Position numbers and translations under genes: made by a program
From: Anaerolineae bacterium
GTDB lineage: Bacteria > Chloroflexota > Anaerolineae > Aggregatilineales > Phototrophicaceae
Length of the DNA: 64,000 nt
Assembly: GCA_022820665.1 (NCBI GenBank)
Contig: JAJEFB010000052.1
Span: 62,001 to 126,000, forward strand
Direction of reading: 5' to 3'
Part shown: piece after piece, positions 45,092 to 54,025 of the stretch
How the letters are laid out: each line of letters begins with the position of its first letter
Position numbering within the stretch: position 1 is the first letter of the stretch
Notes under the pieces: model-generated
Told to the model about the DNA's origin: nothing
What the model saw: the letters and a program-made list of their open reading frames with translations, nothing else
The model's database searches: none

Positions 45092-45718
45092 TTGGAACGA
45101 CAAGAAGCGATACGTCGATTACAGTTGTTGAAGGGTGAAGATTTGCACAAGGTAGGAGAACGTCATGGCATCTACGCCACTGTAAACGGCAAGCAAAATA
45201 AGGGATGGGCAGGGCAGGTTTGTGAACGATACTTGGGACTGCCGTTGAACTCAGCAAGGAGCCCTAACTTTGGCTCCTGGGAACTGAAAGTTGTTCCATT
45301 AAAGTACCTCAAGAATGGGGCGCTCGTATTCAAAGAAACCATGGCTATCTGTATGATTGATGCGGTCAATGTTGCCCAGAAGAACTTCTATGAAAGTCAC
45401 CTGCTACAAAAACTGGCTAAGATGGTTGTCGTAGCTAGGACGGTTGGCAAGCACTACTCCGAGTCTTCATATATTGTCAAAGTAGCGGATTATGTGCTTA
45501 GTGAAGAGACATATGAACGTATCGAGAGAGATTATGACGAAGTGCGAAGCGTCATTTGTGATCCGAAGCGCGGTTTTGATTGCCTGGCTGGCAATATGGG
45601 TGTCTTAGTACAGCCAAGAACCAAAGGTCCGGGTCACGGATCCAAGAGCCGAGCATTTTATGCTAGAAAGGAACTGCTGAAAGAGATATTTGGCGACTTA
45701 AATGAAAGACTCAATTAG
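45092..45718 (+). CDS. MutH/Sau3AI-family endonuclease with altered active site
   Basis: 208 residues starting at TTG 45092, with AGGAGG five bases upstream; the SD overlaps the stop codon of the methyltransferase. The whole outline follows MutH: NKGWAGQVCERYLGL (Glu45), then SPNFGSWELKVVPL (Glu64, Lys66), KETMAICMI, the HLLQKLAKMVVV helix and FYARKELL near the end. The position of the first catalytic Asp (Asp70 in E. coli MutH) is Asn59. Family members cut at GATC. With Asn the nuclease may be weak or dead, which would make loss of the methyltransferase tolerable. Confidence 0.8.
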   Translation: MERQEAIRRLQLLKGEDLHKVGERHGIYATVNGKQNKGWAGQVCERYLGLPLNSARSPNFGSWELKVVPLKYLKNGALVFKETMAICMIDAVNVAQKNFYESHLLQKLAKMVVVARTVGKHYSESSYIVKVADYVLSEETYERIERDYDEVRSVICDPKRGFDCLAGNMGVLVQPRTKGPGHGSKSRAFYARKELLKEIFGDLNERLN

Positions 45719-45744
45719 CGATCTGGGTCAACGGCGGTACGCGA

Positions 45745-46089
45745 CTATTCCCCGCTTTCTTTCGGCGCGAAAAACTTGCTCACCATCACCACCACCACCG
45801 CGCCTAAAACGCCGACCAGAATCCCGCCGATGAATGGCACCTTGATCAATCCGGTGATGCCGACAATGGTTACAATCAATGATCCGACGAAACCGCCCAG
45901 GATGCCCAGCACGATATTGCCAATCAGCCCGTAACCTTCGCCCTGTACCAGGTTGCCCGCCAGATAACCGACGAAGCCCCATATCGCCAGCGATATGGCC
46001 AAGCCTATCAGCTTGCCCAACAATCCCGAAAGAAGCAAGGCGCCGATAATCACCGCGATGACGATTCCGATTCCGACTTTGAAGTTCAT
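45745..46089 (-). CDS. GlsB/YeaQ/YmgE-type transglycosylase-associated membrane protein
   Basis: 114 residues, nearly all hydrophobic and rich in glycine. IWGFVGYLAGNLVQGEGYGLIGNIVLGILGGFVGSLI is the Transgly_assoc (PF04226) signature; there are three or four membrane helices and a short charged tail (FFAPKESGE). GGAG precedes the ATG. The family is widespread and stress-linked in enterics; its molecular role is unclear. It stands alone, converging with the MutH-like gene. Confidence 0.85.
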   Translation of the reverse strand: MNFKVGIGIVIAVIIGALLLSGLLGKLIGLAISLAIWGFVGYLAGNLVQGEGYGLIGNIVLGILGGFVGSLIVTIVGITGLIKVPFIGGILVGVLGAVVVVMVSKFFAPKESGE

Positions 46090-46261
46090 CCCGCAACTCC
46101 TGTTTTTGTAGCATTTCTATATTATACGCGAAGATGCGCCATTCGGTTGCGCCAAGTTTTCACCGTGCGATTGCCGGGACTGCTGCATTTGCTGGATATG
46201 CCGCGTACTGCCCCCATACCCCGGCTCACAAGGAAGTCAAGGACCGCTTATCAAGCGAAAA

Positions 46262-46306
46262 GAGTCCCTCCCTCATTTTGGGGGAGGGGTTTGGGGTGGG
46301 GGAAAA
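46262..46306 (+). repeat. G-rich dispersed repeat (family A) upstream of ppk1
   Basis: CCTCCCTCATTTTGGGGGAGG hairpin followed by a GGTTTGGGGTGGGGG tail. Compare 26331-26366, where the same order occurs. It ends about 70 bases before the ppk1 ATG. Confidence 0.65.
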
Positions 46307-46377
46307 CCAACTATTTCGCATTTCCGCTAATCTTACAGTATTATGAAGGCATAAATCGCGCTGAGTCAGGTAATGTT

Positions 46378-48519
46378 ATGAGTGAAGCAGTACAGAATCA
46401 CTCCCCGCGGCTGTCGCCGGAAAACTTCATCAACCGCGAGATCAGTACCCTGGACTTTCAAGAGCGGGTGCTGGCGCTGGCCGAGGACGAATCGACGCCA
46501 TTGCTGGAGCGGGTGAAGTTTATCGCCATTGTCGGCAACAACCTCGACGAATTTTATATGGTCCGCGTGGCTGGTTATTTCCAGAAGCTACACCTCAACA
46601 ATCCCAAGACCCGTCCCGACGGCATCACCCCAACCCAACTGCTGCGCACCATTCACGAAAGGGTCGCCGCTCTGATCGCGCGGCAGCGGCGCGTCCGGCG
46701 CCATGTTTTCGACCTGCTTGCAAAAGAGGGCATTCACTTTCTCAAGACGCGTCAATTGACGGACGACGAGCGCGACGCCGTATCCTACTATTTTCGCTCC
46801 GAGGTATTCCCGGTTCTAACACCGCTGGCGGTTGATCACGCCAGGCCCTTTCCCTTCATTTCCAATTTGAGCCTCAATCTGGGCGTTTATCTTGAACGCG
46901 CGGGCGATGATATGGCTTCGGGCTTCGAATTTGCCCGTATCAAAGTGCCGGTTGATGTGCTGCCGCGCATCGTGCGCTTGGAATCGGTGATGGACAGTTA
47001 TTCCGGCATCGAGCGGGACGGCTACCACTTCCTGTGGATGGAGGACATTATCGCCGATCACTTGTCGGAACTCTTCCCCGGTATGCAAATTGTGGAGGCT
47101 TTTCCCTTTCGCATCTTGCGCAATGCCGATATTGATTATGAGCACGAGCAGGACGAAGACCTGTTGGATGTGAAGTCCATCATCGAGCAGGGTGTGCGTG
47201 AGAGGCGCTTTGGCTCCGTGGTCCGTTTGAGCGTGCCTGCCGAGATTAGCGAGCGCATGCTTAACCGACTGATGAGCTCCCTGGAAGTGCCTTCCAACCG
47301 CGAAGTTTATACCATCGAAGGCGAGTTGGGGTCGGCGGATCTCTTCGAGGTTTTGCAGGTCGACAGGCCTGATCTCAAGGATCCGCCCTATGTGCCGCGG
47401 CTGCCGGAACCCTTCAACAAAGGTTCTGGCTTTTTTGAAGTCATCCGCAAACAGGATGTCATCGTCCACCATCCCTACGATTCTTTTTCGCCGGTCGAGG
47501 ACTTTTTCAAACGCGCCTCGCGCGATCCGGACGTGCTGGCGATCAAGACAACGCTCTATCGCGTCGGTTCCAATTCCCCTGTTGTCAACGCGCTCATGGA
47601 TGCCCGCGACAACGAAAAACAAGTGACCGTCCTGGTAGAGCTCAAAGCGCGCTTTGACGAGGAGAACAACCTGGAGTGGGTGACCGCGCTGGAAGAAAAA
47701 GGCGTCCACGTCGTCTACGGCGTGGAGGAACTTCCCGTCAAGACCCACGCCAAGATATCAATGGTCGTGCGCCGCGAACGAGACGGCTTGCGCCGTTATG
47801 TGCATCTGGGCACGGGCAATTACAACGCCACAACCGCGCGTCTTTATGCCGATATCGGTTTGTTCACCTGCGACGAACAGATCGCCGACGACGCCTCGCG
47901 GCTCTTCAACCGCTTGACAGGCTACGCCCCCGATACCGCCTACAGTCGCTTGCTGGTGGCGCCCGAATACCTGCATGACGCCCTCGTTTCGCTAATCGAC
48001 AATGAAATCGCTGCGGCGGAGCGCGGCGAGCAAGCCCGCCTGATCTTCAAAATGAACCAGCTTGAAGAAGATCACATGATTGAAAAACTTTACGAGGCAT
48101 CACAAGCCGGGGTCAAAATTGACCTGATCGTCAGGGGCCTCTGCTGTTTGCGCGCCGGCATTCCGGGCTTGAGCGAGAATATCACCGTCAAGAGCATCGT
48201 GGGACGCTACCTGGAACATAGCCGCATCTACTATTTCCACAATGCCCCCGAACACCAACAACTCTATTTGGGCAGCGCCGACCTCATGCGTCGCAATCTG
48301 CTCAACCGCGTGGAAGTCGTCTTTCCCATTCTTGATCCGCGTATTCAGTGGCGCGTCCTGCGCATCTTGCAGACCGATATTGAAGACATCAAGAACTCCT
48401 GGCTCCTAAAGAGCGATGGGCAGTATCAGCGTCTTTGGAACACCGAGGACATGAAGGCTTTCAATTCACACGTCCTTTATATGCAGAATAGCTACGGTCT
48501 CTGCGAAACGCCCGACTAG
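46378..48519 (+). CDS. ppk1: Polyphosphate kinase 1
   Basis: 713 residues from the ATG at 46378 (AGG eight bases upstream); the frame is open back to 46147 through a repeat, but that part is not family sequence. NREISTLDFQERVLALAEDESTPLLERVKFIAIVGNNLDEFYMVRVAG is the diagnostic N-terminus. The catalytic HKD-like halves are THAKISMVVRRE..HLGTGNYN and HSRIYYFHN..LYLGSADLMRRN, with the phosphorylated His in the second set. It makes polyphosphate from ATP reversibly and is membrane-associated in other bacteria. No exopolyphosphatase is nearby. Confidence 0.96.
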   Translation: MSEAVQNHSPRLSPENFINREISTLDFQERVLALAEDESTPLLERVKFIAIVGNNLDEFYMVRVAGYFQKLHLNNPKTRPDGITPTQLLRTIHERVAALIARQRRVRRHVFDLLAKEGIHFLKTRQLTDDERDAVSYYFRSEVFPVLTPLAVDHARPFPFISNLSLNLGVYLERAGDDMASGFEFARIKVPVDVLPRIVRLESVMDSYSGIERDGYHFLWMEDIIADHLSELFPGMQIVEAFPFRILRNADIDYEHEQDEDLLDVKSIIEQGVRERRFGSVVRLSVPAEISERMLNRLMSSLEVPSNREVYTIEGELGSADLFEVLQVDRPDLKDPPYVPRLPEPFNKGSGFFEVIRKQDVIVHHPYDSFSPVEDFFKRASRDPDVLAIKTTLYRVGSNSPVVNALMDARDNEKQVTVLVELKARFDEENNLEWVTALEEKGVHVVYGVEELPVKTHAKISMVVRRERDGLRRYVHLGTGNYNATTARLYADIGLFTCDEQIADDASRLFNRLTGYAPDTAYSRLLVAPEYLHDALVSLIDNEIAAAERGEQARLIFKMNQLEEDHMIEKLYEASQAGVKIDLIVRGLCCLRAGIPGLSENITVKSIVGRYLEHSRIYYFHNAPEHQQLYLGSADLMRRNLLNRVEVVFPILDPRIQWRVLRILQTDIEDIKNSWLLKSDGQYQRLWNTEDMKAFNSHVLYMQNSYGLCETPD

Positions 48520-48604
48520 GGCAGTGCATTGAAGTCTCTTGAAACAGCAATTGTCGACACTTTCGTCATCAGAAAACTCGCGTTGATACAACGTCGAAAC
48601 CAGG

Positions 48605-48637
48605 TTCCCCCATTGCAATGGAGGATTGAGGGGGTGT
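48605..48637 (+). repeat. G-rich dispersed repeat (family A, degenerate)
   Basis: CCCCCATTGCAATGGAGGATTGAGGGGG between ppk1 and the D-aminoacylase-like gene; a weaker hairpin but the same GATTGAGGGGG core as at 57628. Confidence 0.55.
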
Positions 48638-48671
48638 TTGAAATGGCAGAATTAACGAGAATACCTAAGCC

Positions 48672-50291
48672 ATGACCCAACCCACAACCCGCCTCCGAAA
48701 CGGCGCCATCTACGACGGGACAGGCAGCCCGCCCACCACCGCCGACATCCTCATCGCCGGCGACCGCGTCGCAGCCATCGGCGATCTATCCGACGCTTCC
48801 GCGTCGCAAACCATCGACCTCGACGGACTGGCCGTCGCCCCGGGCTTCATCAACATGCTCAGCTGGGCTACCGAATCCCTGATCGAAGACGGCCGCTCCA
48901 TGAGCGATATCAAGCAAGGCGTCACCCTCGAAGTCATGGGCGAGGGCACCTCCATGGGACCACTCAGCGACGCCATGAAAGAATCGCGCGATACCATCCT
49001 CTCCACCGCCGATATCCAATACGACATCGAATGGACCACCCTGGGCGAATACCTGGAATTCCTTGAGCGCAAGGGCGTGGCGACCAATGTCGCCTCTTTC
49101 GTCGGCTCGGCCACGTTGCGGGTTCACGCCGCCGGTTATGACGACCGCCCGGTGACCGACGCCGAAATGACCGAGATGAAGCGCCTGCTGCACGGAGCCA
49201 TGCGCGACGGCGCAATGGGCATGTCCGCCGCCCTGATCTATCCTCCCGCGACCTACCAAAGCACCGAAGAACTGATCGAACTCTGCCGCGTGGTCGCGGC
49301 ATACGATGGCATGTATATCACGCACCTGCGCAGCGAACGCGCGCGCTTCATGGAGGCGCTGGACGAACTGATCCAGATCATGCGCCAAACGGGCCTGACC
49401 GGCGAGATTTATCACCTCAAAGCCTCGGGAGAAGCCAACTGGCATCTGATGGACGACGCCATCGCGAAAGTCGAAGCGGCGCGCGCCGACGGTCTGCCGC
49501 TGACCGCTGATATGTATACCTATCCCTATAGCGGCACTGGCTTGGCTTCTTGCATACCAGCCTGGGCGCACGACGGCGGCTTCGCAGCCATGATCGAGCG
49601 TCTGAAAGACCCGGCGACGCGCGAGCGCATTAAAGTCGAAATGAACCAGCCCGGCGAAAATTGGGAGAATATGTTCTACGACAATGGACCCGACCGCATC
49701 ATGTTGGCCGGCCTTGCCAAAAAAGAATTGCGAGCCTACCAGGGCAAGACCCTGCGCCAGGTCATGGAGGAACGCGGGACTGCGGCGACCGATACCGTCA
49801 TCGACTTGCTGATCCAAGACAACAGCCGCATCTTCACGCTCTATTTCAGCATGTCCGAGGACAATCTGCGGGAGCAAGTGCAACTGCCCTGGGTCAGCTT
49901 CTGCTCCGATGCCGGTTCCATCGCCAGCGAGGGCGCCTTTTTGAGCTATCATCCCCATCCGCGCGCTTATGGCAGCTTCGCCCGCGTCATCGGCAAGTAC
50001 GTTCGCGATGAGGGCTTGGTCACATTGCAGGACGCCGTGCGCCGTCTTTCCGGTTTCGCCGCCGACAACCTCAAGCTGGTGGATCGCGGTTATCTCAAAC
50101 CGGGTTATTTTGCCGATCTGGCCGTCTTTGATCCGGCGGAAGTGCGAGACCACTCCGTGCCGGGCGATCCCCATCGCTATAGCGACGGCATGGTACACGT
50201 CTTCGTCAATGGTGTAGGGGTATTGCGCGATGGCGAACACACGGGGCGGATGCCGGGCCGCGTCGTTCGTGGTCCCGGTTGGCGGGGATGA
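48672..50291 (+). CDS. D-aminoacylase-like amidohydrolase with an altered metal site
   Basis: 539 residues of the N-acyl-D-amino-acid deacylase group. After the N-terminal beta domain the sequence reads APGFINMLSW (57-65) where most amidohydrolases have a PGFIDxHxH metal motif. The Cys ligand of the Alcaligenes enzyme is also missing: the region reads LEVMGEGTSMGP. The later His ligands (YITHLRSE, IYHLKASG) and the active-site Asp (SFCSDAG) remain. Related proteins in databases share this FINMLSWATESL form, so it is a subfamily rather than a mutation. Substrate not proven. Cytoplasmic. Confidence 0.82.
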   Translation: MTQPTTRLRNGAIYDGTGSPPTTADILIAGDRVAAIGDLSDASASQTIDLDGLAVAPGFINMLSWATESLIEDGRSMSDIKQGVTLEVMGEGTSMGPLSDAMKESRDTILSTADIQYDIEWTTLGEYLEFLERKGVATNVASFVGSATLRVHAAGYDDRPVTDAEMTEMKRLLHGAMRDGAMGMSAALIYPPATYQSTEELIELCRVVAAYDGMYITHLRSERARFMEALDELIQIMRQTGLTGEIYHLKASGEANWHLMDDAIAKVEAARADGLPLTADMYTYPYSGTGLASCIPAWAHDGGFAAMIERLKDPATRERIKVEMNQPGENWENMFYDNGPDRIMLAGLAKKELRAYQGKTLRQVMEERGTAATDTVIDLLIQDNSRIFTLYFSMSEDNLREQVQLPWVSFCSDAGSIASEGAFLSYHPHPRAYGSFARVIGKYVRDEGLVTLQDAVRRLSGFAADNLKLVDRGYLKPGYFADLAVFDPAEVRDHSVPGDPHRYSDGMVHVFVNGVGVLRDGEHTGRMPGRVVRGPGWRG

Positions 50292-50385
50292 TCAGCCGTA
50301 AGCGCAACCTGAAGTGAGAAAATACGTAGAGATATTGTCCTGTGCAACCCCTAATGATTGGGGGAGCGGGAGAGGCGTCGTGTTA

Positions 50386-50394
50386 TGGTATAAT
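50386..50394 (+). promoter_or_regulatory. Extended -10 promoter of the SPFH gene
   Basis: TGGTATAAT, that is an extended -10 (TGnTATAAT) with the consensus hexamer at 50389-50394. There is no clear -35 box, as usual for this class. A G-rich family A fragment sits just upstream (50349-50364). Confidence 0.65.
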
Positions 50395-50445
50395 CATGCG
50401 AGCAATTGAGAAAAGGAAACGTTAAGGCGTTTAGAAGGAGCAGTC

Positions 50446-51483
50446 ATGAACTTTGGTTCGATCTTACAAGTGGTCGCCATACTTGCCTTTGGCGTTGGCA
50501 TCCTCGGCGTAGCCTTCACCTTCACCCTGGCTTCCCAGGGCAGGTCGGCGCGCGGCGGGGTACTGCTGGCGCTGGTGGGTTTCGTCGGCGGTATCGTGCT
50601 CTTTATCGTCAGTTCGGGTATCTTGATCGTGCCACCGGCGCGGGCGGCGGTCATCGTCAACGTGCTTTCCGGTGAATTGGAGGATCCGGCGCGGGCGCCG
50701 GGCACCTCGATCATTATCCCGGGTTTGCAGGAATTCATCATCTACCCGACAGATCAGCAGGAATACACCATGTCCGGCATCACCACCGAAGGCCGGATAC
50801 AAGGCAACGATGCCGTGGAAGCGCTGACCGTCGACGGTCAGGAAATTCGTCTGGACATCACCGTGCTCTATCGTATCGATCGTGAAGATGTCAATTTTAT
50901 CCATTTGAATTGGCAGAGTCGTTACGAATCCGATTTCATCCGTCCGACCGTCCGCGCTGTAGCCCGTGATGTGGTCTCTCAATTTGAAGCGGAAGCGATA
51001 TACGGCTTGGAGCGGGAAGCGCTGGGCGGGCGCATCTCCCAGTTGGTGGCCGAACGCATGTCGCAACAAGGCTTGACCCTGACTTCGCTGCTGGTCCGCC
51101 AGATCGACTTCAACGACTCCTTCGCGCAATCGATTGAAGAAAAACAGATCGAGGAACAGAAGCTGCAACGCGCCCGCACCGAAGCGGAACGTGTACAAAC
51201 CGAAGCCAGCGGTCGCGCCGATGCGGCCGAGCAAGAAGCGCGCGGTCGCGCCAACGCCCGCTTGATCGAAGCGCAAGCCGAAGCGGAAGCCTTGCGCGTG
51301 ATCAGCGATCAGATCGCCGCCAATCCCAACCTGATCCAGTATCTCTATGTCGCCAACCTGTCGGACAACGTCTCCTTCGCCCTGCTGCCATCGGATTCGC
51401 CCTTCATCTTCAACGTCGACGATTTCGCGGATCTGGGCGCGGACTTCGAGGCGCCGCAGCCCAACCTCAATACCAGCGGCTAG
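50446..51483 (+). CDS. SPFH/Band 7 (prohibitin-like) membrane protein
   Basis: 345 residues, with AAGGAG before the ATG. Two hydrophobic segments (about 5-30 and 40-62) anchor it; the SPFH domain follows (about 62-235, PPARAAVIVN to VLYRIDREDV and FIRPTVRAVARDVV), then a coiled-coil of the EEKQIEEQKLQRARTEAERV type (about 225-290). The end (FALLPSDSPFIFN) resembles prohibitin-like proteins. Such proteins form large rings or scaffolds in membranes. It is a single gene with its own promoter and terminator; no NfeD-like partner is present. Confidence 0.9.
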   Translation: MNFGSILQVVAILAFGVGILGVAFTFTLASQGRSARGGVLLALVGFVGGIVLFIVSSGILIVPPARAAVIVNVLSGELEDPARAPGTSIIIPGLQEFIIYPTDQQEYTMSGITTEGRIQGNDAVEALTVDGQEIRLDITVLYRIDREDVNFIHLNWQSRYESDFIRPTVRAVARDVVSQFEAEAIYGLEREALGGRISQLVAERMSQQGLTLTSLLVRQIDFNDSFAQSIEEKQIEEQKLQRARTEAERVQTEASGRADAAEQEARGRANARLIEAQAEAEALRVISDQIAANPNLIQYLYVANLSDNVSFALLPSDSPFIFNVDDFADLGADFEAPQPNLNTSG

Positions 51484-51510
51484 CCCGGCAAATCACATTC
51501 GCAATGTCGA

Positions 51511-51545
51511 AAGGCGCTCCCATCGGGGAGCGCCTTTTGGTTTTG
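51511..51545 (+). terminator. Intrinsic terminator of the SPFH gene
   Basis: An 11-bp perfect stem (51511-51521 with 51526-51536) and a 4-base loop, followed by TTGGTTTT. Confidence 0.85.
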
Positions 51546-51620
51546 ATCGCGGAAGCCTGTGCGTCTGCATGCCGCGACAGATACAATTGAGGGCAGGCAA
51601 TTCAAAAAGGGGAAAGGTCG

Positions 51621-52847
51621 ATGAAGGTCTATCCAGCCGAAGACGTCGGCATGTCGGGCGAACGCCTGGGGCGCGTCAGCGACTATCTCGAGCGCGAAGT
51701 TGCTGAGAACAAGCTGCCGGGCATGATCGCCCTGGCGCAGCGCCGCGGCAAGGTGGTTCATCACAGCCTGCACAGCCTGATGGATATCGAAGCCGGCCGA
51801 CCGATGGAAGCCGACGCGCTCTTCCGTATCTATAGCATGACCAAGCCAGTCGTCAGCCTGGCGCTGATGATGCTGCACGACGAAGGCCGCTTGCAGTTGC
51901 ATGATCCCGTCGCCAAGTACATACCGAGCATCGGCAAGATGAAAGTCTTCAGCCATGTGACCGATCGCGCGCCGCAATTCGTCGGACAAGATCCGCCCAT
52001 GACCATTTTCCATCTGCTGACGCACATGTCGGGTTTAACTTACGGCGCTGATCCCTGGCATCCGGTTGATCAACTCTTTGTCAAAGCAGCTGAAGAGAAT
52101 GGCTTCTTCCGCCGCGATATGCCGCTTGACGAGCTGATCGCCCATTTCGCCGACCTGCCGCTGAAGTTTCAGCCCGGCTCCGGCTGGAATTATGGCGTCT
52201 CCACCGATGTGCTGGGTTATCTGGTACAGGTCATCGCCGATATGCCCTTGGCTGATTTTCTCAAGCGCAAGATATTCGCGCCCCTGGGCATGGTGGATAC
52301 CGATTTTTATGTGCCGCAGGAGAAAGTCCATCGCCTGGCGCGGATTTATAATACCGACGCCGCCCCCGCTCCCCAATTGATCGCTGATGAAGATGCGGCG
52401 CTGGGCGATGTGCGCGTGCCGACGCTTTGTCCCTCCGGCGGGGGAGGTCTGGTTTCTTCAACGTCGGATTATCTGCGTTTCGCCACGATGTTGATCAACG
52501 GCGGCGAACTCAATGGCGCGCGCATTGTCAGCCCCATGACTATCAAGCGCATGGCGACCAATGCCGTACCGCGGGCATATTTGCCTCTGAAAGCCGGCGT
52601 CGAGCGCTATGGCTACGGATTCGGCTTGGGATTCCGCGTCATGCTTGATGTGGGTCAAGCCAACGGCTATAGCTCGCCCGGCGAATACGGCTGGGCTGGA
52701 GCCGCGGCTACTTATTTCGTTATCGACCCGCGCGAGGAACTGATCGTACTGCTGATGACGCAAAACTGGTCGGCGCAGCAGCCTGCGCCCCGCTCAATAG
52801 TCCCCAATCTCGTCTATCAGGCGATTGACGATCTCAACGACGCTTGA
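51621..52847 (+). CDS. Serine hydrolase of the beta-lactamase (class C/esterase) family
   Basis: 408 residues. The nucleophile motif SxxK is S72-M-T-K75 (YSMTKPVVSLALMML), and the second-box Tyr lies in GWNYGVSTDVLGYLV; TLCPSGGGGLVSSTSDYLRF and GWAGAAATYFVIDP are typical of the esterase EstB/penicillin-binding-like subgroup. No signal peptide, so a cytoplasmic esterase or amidase is more likely than an antibiotic-resistance lactamase. Substrate unknown. GGGGAAAG precedes the ATG. Confidence 0.85.
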   Translation: MKVYPAEDVGMSGERLGRVSDYLEREVAENKLPGMIALAQRRGKVVHHSLHSLMDIEAGRPMEADALFRIYSMTKPVVSLALMMLHDEGRLQLHDPVAKYIPSIGKMKVFSHVTDRAPQFVGQDPPMTIFHLLTHMSGLTYGADPWHPVDQLFVKAAEENGFFRRDMPLDELIAHFADLPLKFQPGSGWNYGVSTDVLGYLVQVIADMPLADFLKRKIFAPLGMVDTDFYVPQEKVHRLARIYNTDAAPAPQLIADEDAALGDVRVPTLCPSGGGGLVSSTSDYLRFATMLINGGELNGARIVSPMTIKRMATNAVPRAYLPLKAGVERYGYGFGLGFRVMLDVGQANGYSSPGEYGWAGAAATYFVIDPREELIVLLMTQNWSAQQPAPRSIVPNLVYQAIDDLNDA

Positions 52848-52853
52848 GCCGAA

Positions 52854-53939
52854 TCAGAGATCGACATCCATCACATCGAGCACGACATCCATCGGCGTGA
52901 AGATGGTCGCGCGGCGCGAACCGGCGAAGAGCAGCCCCACTGCTTGAAGGCTGTCCTCTTCGATGATCAAGGCGCCGGAATCGCCACCTTGGCTCATGGG
53001 AGACGTGATGACCTGGCCGATGAAGCGCGCTTGCTTGTCTTCGCCGTAGGAGACATCGACAGTCGCGTTCATCAGCATAATCTTGCCTTCGGTATAACCG
53101 GTGGTGCGCCCGAACTTCCGTATCTGCATGCCCAGTTGCGGGCGCTTGATGCCATTGGGCCTGCCGATGGTCGCGATGTCTTGTTGGAAGAGCGTGGGAT
53201 TGTTGGGCCGGGCCAGAGCCGCGTCGACCTGGTTGGGGAAGATCGGCGTATCCGAGGTCTGCGCTTTTGGCGCTGGTACGCTTGTCAGCCGTTTTGCCGA
53301 ACCGTTGATCTTCGCCAGGGCATTGCCCACGTTGACAAAGAGCTCGACAATGTCGCAGCCGCCTGCCGGCAAGAGCGGCGGTGTCGTGGTCGGCGGCGTC
53401 GGTCCACCTCCGTAGTCGCCATAAAAGCGCAGCTTTTCGAAACGGTGCAATTTGGCGACAATGTCATCGGGACGGGCGCCGTGGTCGGTGGGACCCGGCT
53501 GCAAGATGGCATCGCCGATGACCGCGTCATTGCTGTTTGCCAGCACATGATTGTTGGAGAGGAGCAAAGGCTCGCCGGTATTGCGATCGAATACGACTGC
53601 GCCGAGCGTACCCGCTGTGACCATATAATGTCCGATGCTGACGCCCGCTGGAATGTTCGGTCGAAAACGGTCCCGGGGATCGACATGCGCTTCCAGACGG
53701 CCGATTTCGACGACGTCCGTTCGCATGCCGTTGACTTGTTGCGGGACCAGATCCTCTTCGCTGAGCGCCTCGACTGGTTTCTTTTGATCGACCAGCACCG
53801 AAACAGCAAGTTGGTCGGTGCTGCGTTCGTTATAGCTGCGGAAGCCGATAGCGACGCCAACCACGCCACGTCGTCGCAAGAGCTCTGCTTGGGAGAGTCG
53901 CTGCGCTTCCAGCAGTTGGCGGAACAGATCCATGGACAT
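52854..53939 (-). CDS. Trypsin-like (S1 fold) serine protease, no signal peptide
   Basis: 361 residues. The catalytic triad can be placed: His131 in LLLSNNHVLAN, Asp239 in NQVDAALARP and Ser321 in MSQGGDSGALI. A proline- and threonine-rich insert lies at about 178-190. The N-terminus lacks a signal peptide, so the protein may be cytoplasmic or released some other way. It could start at 53939 or 53933 (Met-Ser-Met). It converges with the beta-lactamase-fold gene, seven bases apart. Substrates unknown. Confidence 0.75.
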   Translation of the reverse strand: MSMDLFRQLLEAQRLSQAELLRRRGVVGVAIGFRSYNERSTDQLAVSVLVDQKKPVEALSEEDLVPQQVNGMRTDVVEIGRLEAHVDPRDRFRPNIPAGVSIGHYMVTAGTLGAVVFDRNTGEPLLLSNNHVLANSNDAVIGDAILQPGPTDHGARPDDIVAKLHRFEKLRFYGDYGGGPTPPTTTPPLLPAGGCDIVELFVNVGNALAKINGSAKRLTSVPAPKAQTSDTPIFPNQVDAALARPNNPTLFQQDIATIGRPNGIKRPQLGMQIRKFGRTTGYTEGKIMLMNATVDVSYGEDKQARFIGQVITSPMSQGGDSGALIIEEDSLQAVGLLFAGSRRATIFTPMDVVLDVMDVDL

Positions 53940-54025
53940 ATGAGGTCATCTTGTCGTCAGGCTGGCGTACATCGCAGCATTATACAATAGAACGCCCGCG
54001 ACGAGGCTGCTCCAGGGCGGGAGTC

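Noticed and set aside
45728-46114. Second frame over the transglycosylase-associated gene
   Set aside because: The frame at 45745-46089 matches a known membrane family and has its own ribosome binding site; the other is Arg-rich noise.
48786-50240. 484-codon open frame on the minus strand
   Set aside because: Opposite the D-aminoacylase-like gene; the His-rich translation is a typical shadow of a GC-rich gene.
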